NCBI RefSeq assembly: GCF_947507565.1
Contig: NC_089175.1
Coordinates: 2,903,733 to 2,967,732, forward strand
Length of the DNA stretch: 64,000 bases
DNA from: Oscarella lobularis
Lineage: Eukaryota; Porifera; Homoscleromorpha; Homosclerophorida; Oscarellidae
Direction of reading: 5' to 3'
This document shows, in pieces, positions 1-9,117 of this stretch. The position numbers and the translations under genes were made by a program. The number at the start of each line of letters is the position of its first letter. Within the stretch, counting starts at the first letter, position 1. The notes below the pieces were generated by a model, which saw only the letters and a program-made list of their open reading frames with translations, ran no database searches and was not told where the DNA came from.

Positions 1-1444
1 CGGTGACGGCAACGTTACAGTGGAAGAGGACAAGCTATTCAGACATTCATTTCGAATTAACTTCGATTTTCAAGGCACAATTGCTGTTGCCTACTATCAA
101 AACACACAGATCGTTGGAAAGGAAGAGATACTGTATATTGATGGAAGGGTCAACGTGTCGCTGCCAGGATTCAGAATTGTCCCAGCGAACGGGGGAATTC
201 TGAATGTTCGAATCGTCGTCAGCGGTCTTTATTTCATCGTACCGGTTTTTAATTTGACGGTGGTTCGTCAGAGGAGTTTAGCAAAGCTCTCGGCTTCACC
301 TACGACGATCCCACCGACGGTCCGTCCGACGGCTTTTTCTACGACGGTCCCTCCGGCGGTCCCTCCGGCGGTCCCTTTGACGGCCTCTCCGACAGTCCCT
401 CCGACGTCGCGTAAGTTCTAAAATGTCTTCTTCTTAATTCCTGCATGAGCTTTGATTAAAATAACAGATGATGCTACTACATGGGCATCGTCCACTCAGG
501 CGACTACTTTGAATTCTATGGCTACAAATACTGATGGTGACACTTTCACACATTCAAACACTTTTTCTTTATTGTGATGACGTTTAGATGGGACTGTGGC
601 AAGTTCTTCAGAAAGTAGGCTTCACGTGTGTCTGTGCTTCTTTTCTATAATCTAAGTTGCCTAGGCGTCACCGAGCCATTTCTCGCTTCTGATGTTCCTG
701 GTGAGTCACAGTTTACCGCGTGCGTAGATTCGGAGGAAAAAGCGTTAATAATTAATTAAAGCGGGGAAAAGGAGGCACATTAACACCCTGCATTGTTGTC
801 TTACTAATGAATGCTTATTCTCCTACTTTAGTTTCTGTGATTCTTCCATGCATCTTAATACCAGCGTTTGTCATCGGATTATTTCTTTTAATCTGTTGTA
901 AGCCATGCAAGCCTTGCAAGCCGTGCATAGAGGCGTTACAAGAAAAAGTGAGAATCAAAAAGCGCAATGCTAGTAGCTCGACTGTGACAGAAGGAACTGT
1001 ACAGAGTAAGTTTTGCTCACTTTTCTGAAGAATTTATTTATTATTTATATTTGTAGATCCATTATCTACGCCAGGTAAGAGTAACTTAAACTAGTAGTAC
1101 AACAATTACGCTTTTTCTTCTTTCTCTCCTATTTGCCAAGCAGAGAATGAGAACGGTAATTCAGTAGAATTCTGTTTCCTGTAAAGCAAATATTTTTAAT
1201 TGATTGCTGTTTACTAGGTCCTATTTACAATCGCATTGGCTACAATCGCACTGAAAAAATGGTGGTAGGTATCGACTACAATCACATTGAAAGAATGATG
1301 CAATCAACCGAGTCCGAAATGAAAATGAAGGTAGAAGAGACAGAGATCGCATTAGCGGAAAAAATTGATGGACAGAAAATATCAGAGCAGCCAAAACAAG
1401 GAGGAAATGAAGGCAATCTGGCTAAGCGCGGTACTTTGGTCTAG
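1..1444 (+). CDS. Ig-like/mucin-stalk single-pass membrane receptor, 5' end outside window
   Basis: The first exon (to about 410) encodes a beta-rich extracellular domain ending FIVPVFNLTVV. It is closely similar to a domain of the neighbouring gene at 2457-4254, so the two are tandem paralogues. A Thr/Pro/Ser-rich stalk follows, spread over small exons (468-~720), then a hydrophobic exon near 830-1007 (VILPCILIPAFVIGLFLLIC) that reads as one transmembrane helix. Next is a Cys-Lys-Pro repeat (CKPCKPCKPC) just inside the membrane. The last exon (to the TAG at 1442-1444) encodes a charged helical tail containing EKMVVGIDYNHIERMM. Exon joins are inferred from GTAAG/AG sites. The N-terminus and any signal peptide lie upstream. 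The ligand is unknown; the architecture suggests a cell-surface recognition or adhesion protein. Confidence 0.7.
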
Positions 1445-1689
1445 AGAGACTGCATTGAAAATCTATGCAGGGTGTAGAAATCAATTAATTAAGACGTCAT
1501 AATATTCTTTTTTCTTGCGCTGTAATTGCCAGAACGTCTCATATCAGAAGGCTGAAAATGACGGACACTCAAATCAAGCCAGGAGAGGAGGCGTCAGCAC
1601 CAGACGGTTGTTGGATGATCTGTCTTTTAATTACTACCATATAAGTACTTCGGAATTGACCAATCACGTCATCGTAATCACCCTTTGTT

Positions 1690-2300
1690 TGCATCAAAAA
1701 AGTCCTGCTCAGGAGTAGAACCAGAAACAGGGTGTAATTTCAGAATCATTCTGTACCCCGGCTGACTGATGTAAAACGGTTCACTTAGAAACGCCTTCTT
1801 TTCATCGCCTCTCCACAGGCCTCGACTTTCTTGGACCACTCCGTAACCCGCCAGCAACACGTAAATTCGACTGACCGCATCTGCTCCTTCAAATCGCCAA
1901 GCTGCTGCTGCATTCTGAGATGAGACATGGACACGTGGCGAACCACGTCTTTTTCCATGTGCTCGCTCATTTCCTTCCGAGTTCCTGCAGACCTGCATCC
2001 GGAATCAGCGAATTCGCATTTCAGAATGATCTTGGGACACTCTTCCGAAATATGAACTGTGAGTGCATCTCGAGCAAGCACTTGACCACAACGTTGAGAA
2101 CAAGCAACAGGAAACTGTGAGCACACTGTCAAATGTTTCTTCATCCGATGCCCTTCAAAACACATTAGGCAATACTCGCACGGGATAATCCTGCGAACGC
2201 AACGACACTTTTTTGACTGTACAGTAGCGAAGTTCAATTTTTGAACGTTATTTCCGACGTCATGCATACGACTTTTATACGCAAAGCCTTTCGCAAAATG
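1690..2300 (-). pseudogene. Broken TRAF-family fragment (TRAF zinc fingers plus start of MATH domain)
   Basis: Read on the minus strand, one frame has the Cys/His spacing of TRAF-type zinc fingers: CEYCLMCFEGHRMKKHLTVC, then FPVACSQRCGQVLARDALTVH, then CEFADSGC with EMSEHMEKDVVRHVSM. A short helical stretch (MQQQLGDLKEQM) follows, as in TRAF4-like proteins. The next motif, the start of a MATH domain (WRVTEWSKKVEACGEAMKRR), then stops. The continuation (FLSEPFYISQPGYRMILKLH) is in another frame from about 1800 downward, so a frameshift interrupts the MATH domain. The rest of MATH and any RING are missing. It lies between two Ig receptor genes on the opposite strand. An assembly indel could explain the frameshift but not the missing ends. 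Confidence 0.65.
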
Positions 2301-2456
2301 TAGCGTACGCTTGAAATTCATGCGGACCGCGTGTGTCCAGTATACACGTACACCGCGATGAGACGGAGGGATCGCGTGGTCCACGTGTGCGCCATACCCG
2401 TTCGCGTGTCCGTTCTCGCGGTCCTTGCCTAGCATTCTCACCTATCCTCAACCCAG

Positions 2457-4254
2457 ATTGCCACGACTTCTTATTGCCGTTACTATAGCATCGGTTGCGC
2501 AAGGTGAGCGCTTCGGGCGAAGGCGGGCCGCTTCTAACTCACATTGTGTTTTGACTTTCTTCTTTTTTTGCAGTGAACGCTTCCGAGAACCCCGTCATTC
2601 AATCGTCTCCCACTCTTAGCGGCAACCCGGCCACCATTTCCTGCATAATACCGCGAGCGTACGATGAAAAGTCGTGGCCTAGCGTCGAGTGGACGCTGAA
2701 TGGACAGCCGATCAAATTGGGGACGGTGGCGTTCAATCGCTTCTCGACTGCGGCTGTGTCAGGACTCGGCAACGTCACGACAGACTACTTCCTAACCGTT
2801 AACCCTTCAGACAGCGAGGACAACAACGCGACGGTCTCTTGTCGTGTGCGCGGGTATCCCCCAAGTGAAGAGATACGCTTATGCGTTTATGGTACGCGCT
2901 ATCTGGGTTAAAATTAAAATGCCTCTCTCAATCGTACTCGATTATTTAGATTCTCCTCCCACTGTAATTGCAAACGGCGATGGCAACATTACTGTGGGAG
3001 AAAATATGCTATTCAGAGCTTCATTTCAAATCAGCTCTAATTTTCGAGGCGATATTGCCGTGGGCTTCTATCAAAATGACAAAACCGTTGGAAAGGAGAA
3101 GTGGATGTTTTTCGACGGACACGCCAACGTGTCGCTTCCGGCGTTCCTCGTCGTCCCAACAAACGGCGGCAGTCTTTATGTTCGAGTCGTCGTGGGCGGT
3201 CTTTCTTTCATCGTTCCCGTTTTCAATTTGACGGTGGTCAGTTGGAAGAGTCCAACACCAACACCAACGTCACGTAAATAATAATATAGTTATAGTGTCT
3301 TCCTTTACATCACTGTTAATTCATGGAATTTGCTTTTGCGCAGGTGATAATGCTGCAACAGCTTTGCTCACTCAGGCTACTAGTGAAGCTGCAACTGAGG
3401 CTGCAACAACGGCACAGACAACGGCACAGACAACTACTTCGTCTACGGCTACTCAAAGCACCACAGCTACACCGACTCAGGCTTTTCAGCCTCCTTTTAC
3501 CAGTGGTGAGTCTTTGTAAAAAGATTGATTGCGTTTACCATGTAAACGATTCAGACGGCAGCAGTGTTTTCAATTTCGATACTCCTAAGTCTCTCTCTGT
3601 AGAAAGTAAGCATCAATTTGCGTCTATGCCTCTATGAGTCTTTATTCTATATCACTGAGGAGTCTCCTTCTTCTGCCTTTTCTGGTGCTCCTGGTAAGTA
3701 CCGTGCGAGAAGCGAAAGGCGCGTCCTGCGGAATCTTATGCATAAACGTTTGTAACAAAGTGGGGTTTTCTGCGCTCTCTCACGCCCCGCTCTGCTTCAA
3801 CCAGATTTACTGATCAATGTCTATTTGTAAACGCGCCTTCGTCTTTTTAGTTTCTAGAGTTGTGGCAGGCGTCCTCGTACCTGTGTTCATCATACTTGTT
3901 GCCGTCTTGGTCTGCTATCGGTACAGGAAAGCAATAAAAGAAAAACTGAAAAACTGCAAGAGGACTCTGACGGAAGAAACATCACAGAGGCAGCGAGGTC
4001 AATTTTGTGCGCTAATCTGCGAAAATGTATTTATTTATTTGTTATTTATTTATTGTTTAGACACAATTTCAAGGCCAAATGCGTCGCCTTTTGAACGCAA
4101 AGAGTTAGCAAACATGGACAACAGGATCGACGAGGTGGAGGGCAACGTAGAAGACATGAAGGACGGCCTACAAAACGTGAGTGGCAGGCTACACGTAATT
4201 GAAAGAAGGTTAGATCTAGAGCAGAATGAATACTCTAAAGAGACTGCTCTATAG
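2457..4254 (+). CDS. Ig-domain, Thr-rich stalk, single-pass membrane receptor (paralogue of the gene at 1-1444)
   Basis: A signal-peptide core (RLPRLLIAVTIASVAQ) ends at a GT donor at 2504 and joins in frame to the exon at 2574-2891. That exon encodes an Ig-like domain with Cys at ATISC and ATVSC and Trp at SVEWTLNG. The next exon (2950-3273) encodes the domain shared with the upstream gene (GDGNITVGEN to VFNLTVV). Exons at 3344-3505 and 3555-3605 encode an Ala/Thr-rich mucin-like stalk. A transmembrane exon near 3850-4000 (VVAGVLVPVFIILVAVLVCY) follows, then a basic segment and a last exon (from 4061) encoding a heptad-like helix, with stop at 4252-4254. The initiator ATG is not in frame within this exon, so a short first exon probably lies upstream of 2457. 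Probably a surface recognition molecule; function unknown. Confidence 0.75.
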
Positions 4255-4379
4255 TCTACTAGCCAGCTACTGGTATGGTCGATTGTTCTTGCAATTATCA
4301 GACTTACAGATCGATAAAAAGATATACAGTACAGATCGATAAGTTTTGTTACACGTACGTTACGCCGCCCAGCCGCCCC

Positions 4380-4710
4380 TCCCTCCGCCGGCCAACGGCT
4401 CGAGCCGAGAGATCGATGAGCTCCATGCCAAACGAATCGCATCTCTGCAGAGGAGCAATGAGGGAAGGAACGCCACAAAGGTGAATTTATACCTAGATAT
4501 GTAAATTTTATTTATTTAATATTGATTAGAAGTCGCTCCAGTGTCAGTAAGTTTCCTTCACCTGAAATGCAATTGTCTAAAATTATGGTTGGCGTGGAGG
4601 ACAAATTGAAAGATGAAATAGTTGAAAAATGTCAATTTGAATGGAAGAAAAAGGCAACATCTACAGTAAATGCACAAAGAGATATCGAGGGCTCTAGAGA
4701 GACTTCCTGA
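4380..4710 (+). other. Possible orphan cytoplasmic-tail exons of the Ig receptor family
   Basis: Downstream of the second receptor, 4409-4480 reads as a charged helix (EIDELHAKRIASLQRSNEG) ending at AAG|GTGAAT. After an AT-rich stretch with an acceptor-like TTGATTAG, 4522-4710 reads as MVGVEDKLKDEIVEKCQF and onward. This resembles the helical tail of the first receptor (MVVGIDYNHIERMMQ). They could be remnants of a third receptor copy or alternative 3' exons. No TM or extracellular part is visible here. Confidence 0.25.
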
Positions 4711-4842
4711 TAGACTCTGGTGAGAGCCCTTGCTTCGATGAACGCTGTGTCTAGAGTCACGGTACCGTGACTCAAGTCTCACGGCTTGGAGTCACGGTAA
4801 TTTTGTAGTTAAGAGCATGTGATATCACCTCCTACGCAAGGT

Positions 4843-4950
4843 GGTCGCGGTAGCTCAACGGGCAGGGGGGGGGTGCTGAGCAGGGCGCTGGGGATGCATG
4901 AACCACGGGGCACGTGACGGGTCGTGGGTTCGAATCCCGAAGCGTGATCG
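4843..4950 (+). repeat. tRNA-like sequence, probably the head of a tRNA-derived SINE
   Basis: A 7-bp acceptor-like stem (GGTCGCG at 4843-4849 with CGTGATC at 4943-4949, two wobbles) encloses a pol III A-box-like TAGCTCAACGGG and a perfect B box GGTTCGAATCC (4927-4937). A run of T follows immediately. The D-loop is swollen by a G9 run, and no canonical anticodon arm can be drawn in 108 nt. A working tRNA is therefore less likely than a SINE head or tRNA pseudogene. A pyrimidine-rich tract continues to about 4985. Confidence 0.5.
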
Positions 4951-5023
4951 TTTTTTTCTTTTTTTTTCTTCTTTCTTTTTTTTCTCTGTACCTAAACGGC
5001 GATATACGATCACCCGCGACTGT

Positions 5024-5103
5024 GGCTTAACCGCCCGTAGCATGGTGGTTCCAGGGGGGCGAAGCCCCCCTCTGCGACCTATGCTCATTGGGGCGGTTAA
5101 GCC
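5024..5103. repeat. Nested three-tier hairpin
   Basis: Outer arms GGCTTAACCGCCC (5024-5036) and GGGCGGTTAAGCC (5091-5103) are perfect complements. Inside them AGCAT (5039-5043) pairs with ATGCT (5081-5085). The centre is GGGGGGC-GAA-GCCCCCC (5054-5070). It directly follows the tRNA-like sequence and may be the body of the same non-autonomous element. Confidence 0.7.
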
Positions 5104-5134
5104 CGGAGCGGGGCCGCCACCGATACCAGTAAGG

Positions 5135-5157
5135 TTTAGGGTTAGGGTTGGGTTAGG
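5135..5157 (+). repeat. Short interstitial telomere-like TTAGGG repeats
   Basis: About three and a half degenerate TTAGGG units lie directly after the nested hairpin. They may mark an element end or a repaired break. Confidence 0.6.
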
Positions 5158-5387
5158 TACATGAAAAAAACGCTTTCTAAGCTCTCTAGGTTAGGTCCAT
5201 TCTCTATAGTGCGCTAAACGATTTCTTCCCCTCGGTTACCGTGCGCTACCTGTTACAGTTACGGTGAGTTACTTTACCGTGACTCTAGCCACAGCGTTCA
5301 ATGAAAGTCGTCACGTGACCTCGAGTCGCGCATCCCCCTACTCATCCTCTACTCATCCCCCTCTCTTACTTGTATTACAGCGAAGTC

Positions 5388-7618
5388 ATGGAAGACGCGA
5401 CGGCGGAAGGCGAAGCGAAGACCGAAGAACGGTCGGACGATCTTTCAGCTTTGGGACTCGGCTACGGAATAAACGGATTGAATCCAACCAATCTTCTATC
5501 CGTCGTAGTTCGCCCGGTACGTCTCTCGACCCAAACCAAAGGATCGCCCGTAGTCGTCCACGAAGTTTTCTCAGAAGTAGGATACTCGTCCTTTGTGAAC
5601 AAGACCTACTCGATGTCGAGGTTCACCGATCGCCTAAAGGCGTCCCTTTCAGGCGGCACGCCTAGCGCCATTAGCCTGAACCTGGGCGCGAACTACGGCC
5701 GAAAAAATTACCGCGAACAACGCCGAACAGAAGTCGGATGCCAGTACGTGGGCAGAGAGTACCGCTTTCAAATTCCCTCCGACGCGATCGCATCCCCAAC
5801 GAAGACGGAAGTCGAATCGCTGATCTACAACGCGCTAGGACAGCGAGAATTCGGCGAAGTCGACCCGAAAGAAATCGAAGAAGCGTGCATGGTCGTTTTG
5901 AAAGAACGCCTTTACGGCGCAACTCACTTCGTCTCGGCGGTGAAATTAGGAGCGAAGATCTACGAAGACGTCACTAGGGACGACGCGAAGGATTCCAAGT
6001 CGGGCGGCGCGAACGTCGGCGTCGGCGCCGCGCTGTTCGGCGGCAGCAAAATCGGTTTCTCCTTCACGAAAGATAAAGTCAACAAAGCGATGCAACAACA
6101 TAGTCGAATGCGAATCATTGCCGGTCCGTCGTTTTTGAAAAAATTCAAATTCAAATCATCGGAGCAGAAGGACGACTCGCGGCAAGAAAACGAACCGCAT
6201 AGCGAAATTCTCTGCGTCGATCGCAAAGACGAAGCCGTTATATCGCGTTTAGTTTTGCCGGTCAGCTGTCTCATACGCGACTACGCGACTCGCGAAGCGA
6301 TGAATAGGGTCGGGCGGAGATTTTTGGAGGAGAGCATGTGGTCGATTCCGCCTCTACTGGATCGGCCTCTGCTTCTAACCGTCGGATGCGTGGAAGACAC
6401 CAACTACTATTTGTCTCTCGACGACGATCTGTCCGTCGTTCTGACGCATAGGAGAGAAAAGGCGACTCCCGTTTGTCTCGAGATTGCGCCGGTGAAGCGC
6501 TTTTGTCTGAGTCGACCGGCTAGACCCCGCGACTGGGCCTCCAAAACCAACGTCGCCTTTCACATATTTTTTGTTAAAGGAGGACGAAAGTATTACATGG
6601 GAATGTCCTCTTCGATGCCGGAGTTAGCCGCGCCGCGGGCGACGTCCACTCCAGCACGCGCGCCTAGGTCGACAGCGCGTTCGGTACTGAGGGCCGTATT
6701 TGTGATGTGTTTTTTATAGGCAAGATGAACGTAGCGCCTTTCAGTCGATGTTTCACGCTGATCCGTCTATGTCAGAATCCGCGCCGCCGCCGCCGCCGCC
6801 GCCGCCGCATTCTTCCGAGAGTAGTAATATTCAACTAGCAGAGCATGACGAAGTTCCACCGACATTGCAAACATCTCGGTTTGTCCAGTCATTCATATGT
6901 ACTGTATATATATATCATTATGTAGGTTTTTTTTAGCAATTTGCTTCAAGCGCTGTTTGTGGCTCCTTCCACAGAATCCACGCCATCACCGCCACTTTTT
7001 CCACAGGCAGAAAGTGTATTAGGGTAAGTCTATTTATGTTGCTCGTGCCTTATAAAAAGTATTCTCTTATTTTTGTCTATTCCAAGGGAGACTGCCGTGT
7101 TTCCAGACGAGAAACGGTACATAGGCAGGCTTGTTGTCAAGTCTTCGTGGATCGGTCAAGATCAAGAAAGATGCCGATTTTATCTCCACAATCCTTGCTC
7201 TGGTCTCCCGACGATCTCTTTGCTGTCCTGGTTGTTCCCCTCCCTTTTGTGTCTCCACATCAAAACGGGCATTTTCACGGAGTCTGTCTTTGCACTGGTG
7301 ACAATGCTAGGGAAGAAGCCAGATAGAGAGGTAAGAGTTAGAGACGTAAGTAGAGTTCTTGATAGTTTCTTTATGTAGCTTGACTTTCAAAAAGTCTCGG
7401 CGTACTTTTTAAAAGCGTCCGTCGTGTCTGAAAGCGTTTCTCCCATGGAGTGTACCGAAGCAGAAGCGCAAGACTATCAACGGTTCTGCCAATACTATCT
7501 TAAGAACGTTACAACAGAAGAGTTCAAAGCAGCATACGCCATCCCAAGAAGTGATACGATTGGTGGTTCTCGCGGTGGTGGCAGTTCAGTTCGTGAAGTC
7601 TCAGGGTCACATCAATAG
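5388..7618 (+). CDS. MACPF-like domain protein with Pro-rich linker and novel C-terminal module, copy 1
   Basis: The long first exon (5388-6667) starts MEDATAEGEAKTEERSDD. Residues ~20-240 recall a MACPF or SNTX-type fold: an LGLGYGINGLNP start, then a helix before YGATHFVSAVKLGAKIYEDV (compare the family YGTHY...GG signature), a Gly-rich segment (SGGANVGVGAALFGGSKIGF) and RIIAGPSF. The match is by eye only. A 52-bp intron (6668-6719) joins in frame to 6720-6878, which holds a run of eight prolines. Exons at 6937-7023, 7087-7330 and 7379-7618 follow, ending SSVREVSGSHQ. The C-terminal ~130 residues (from YIGRLVVKSSWIGQDQERC) are not a module I recognise. No signal peptide is evident. ATG 5388 follows an acceptor-like TTGTATTACAG, so a 5'UTR intron is possible. 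Its paralogue is at 9118-11332. Confidence 0.75.
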
Positions 7619-7949
7619 TCTGTCTGCTTCCGGTAGATAGCACCGTAGAGCACGTGCGCTGCTACGACCTAAACTGCGTGTAAGTTCTGAAATTTAGTAG
7701 CAACAGATTTTTGTAGACAGTACTTTACCACGGATCTTAGATCACTGTGTTGGATACGTCTGTACGTGACCGTAAGTTTGTAGAACACGTGCGAGCTACC
7801 TCTTTGATCGCCCCTAAGAATAACGCAGGTACGACGCTCTTCGTCTAGTTTTGTAGACAGAGAATTACGCCTAGTGCACTTTGAAACTACTCTAGTTCTG
7901 TATTTTCAGAGGTGTTGATCTGGTTACAGTGTCTTCTGGTTACAGTGTC
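7619..7949. other. Gene-free spacer
   Basis: No coding signal was seen. The stretch has repeated fragments around TTTGTAGACAGTACTTTAC and CACGTGCGAG that recur after copy 2 (about 11400-11580). It is therefore the shared 3' flank of the duplicated MACPF-like genes. Confidence 0.5.
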
Positions 7950-8065
7950 TATAGACCCCTTGCAGGCACGCGACCAATTAGACGGTGACACGCCTACTGG
8001 AGGACAACCGGGACTTGCCAAACGCATAAAAGAGCCCGAAACTCTACTTTCCTTCCCTATTACAG

Positions 8066-8350
8066 AGCTGCCCTGACAAGATCAGAGAGTACTCGTCTAT
8101 ACGAAGAAAAAGGGCAACTCGCGAAAGGCGTCGATCCTTCGCAAAGCCATTACGCGAGTGGGCGGATAACATCGACAAGTGGCCGGCGATTACAGGGACG
8201 TATTCGATCATAGCGCCAAGCTCATACACGAGTGAGGTCTTCCTGAATTACCGAAATATCAAGTGCTACCAGCGATTTCTTTCGAAATGCGTCGGATCGT
8301 TGTTTGACACGCCTGTCGCTGAAAATCGCCGTCGAATCGTTGCAGTAAAG
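8066..8350 (+). pseudogene. Orphan exon in left arm, resembling the end of a MACPF-like domain
   Basis: Between an acceptor (CCCTATTACAG) and a donor (AAG|GTAGGC) there are 95 uninterrupted codons. They include FAKPLREWADNIDKWPAITG and then TYSIIAPSSYTSEVFLNYR. The pattern 'W..(S/N)I...P.I...(L/I).P' recalls the C-terminal end of MACPF domains, which would suit the neighbouring genes, but this is a by-eye inference. No partner exons were found, so it is treated as a gene fragment. An alternative 3' exon of the gene at 5388 is possible. Confidence 0.4.
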
Positions 8351-8549
8351 GTAGGCTAATACGTTTCGTGTCATCTATGGGCTTTGTGCTAGTTTTGTGA
8401 GTATTACTCTGGCGGAAAACTTGAAAAAAAAATGTCTGAGAACCTCAGGCTGCAGTATCCGTGGACTCATTCTGGAGTATTTTTGCAAGTTTTCCGCCAG
8501 AATGGTACTCACAAAGTCCCTAGATGACACGAAAACGAATTAGCCTACT

Positions 8550-8833
8550 TTTACTGCAATGATTCGGAGGCGATTTTCAGCGACAGACGTGTCAAACAAC
8601 GATCCGACCCATTTCGAAAGAAATCGCTTGTAGCAGTTGATATTTCGGTAATTCAGGAAGACCTCACTCGTGTATGAGCTTGGCGCTATGATCGAATACG
8701 TCCCTGTAATCGCCGGCCACTTGTCGATGTTATCCGCCCACTCGCGTAATGGCTTTGCGAAGGATCGACGCCTTTCGCGAGTTGCCCTTTTTCTTCGTAT
8801 AGACGAGTACTCTCTGATCTTGTCACGGCAGCT
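8550..8833 (-). pseudogene. Mirror copy of the orphan exon in right arm
   Basis: On the minus strand this repeats the exon of the left arm almost codon for codon, beginning after the same acceptor-like CAATTACAG. It points away from the copy-2 gene starting at 9118. It has no visible partner exons and is probably a fragment. Confidence 0.4.
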
Positions 8834-9117
8834 CTGTAATTGGGAAGGAAAGTAGTGTTTCGGGCCGTTTTATGCGTGTGACAAGTCCCGGTTGTACTCC
8901 AGCACGTGAGCTATCGTTGACTCCCACGCCAACTGCAAGGGGTCTATTGGTTGTGCCGTAGATTACAGAGTACCGGTATAGTGCTTTATCTCTTTTCAGG
9001 TCTCTCTTTTTCAATTTTGATGGGAAAAAATTGCTACAGTAGGCTATGACAGGAAATGTGAAAGACGTGACCGGACCTGACGGGACCTGACGGACCAGAC
9101 TTGCGGAAGGCGGAGCG

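Larger units (their letters stand above)
7950..8947. repeat. Large inverted repeat (arms ~470 bp, spacer ~60 bp)
   Basis: The left arm, about 7950-8423, begins near TAGACCCCTTGCA and ends GGCGGAAAACTTG. It is mirrored by the right arm, about 8486-8947, which begins CAAGTTTTCCGCC and ends near TGCAAGGGGTCTA. The match is high, with small differences that grow toward the outer ends. Each arm carries the same exon-like reading frame, so the two are head-on copies. Confidence 0.8.

Noticed and set aside
4843-4950. Functional tRNA gene
   Set aside because: Acceptor stem and B box fit but no anticodon arm can be drawn and the D-loop is abnormal.
5671-6563. Antisense open frames inside the MACPF-like exon
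   Set aside because: Arg/Ser-rich shadows of a GC-rich coding exon; the sense frame is conserved in both copies.
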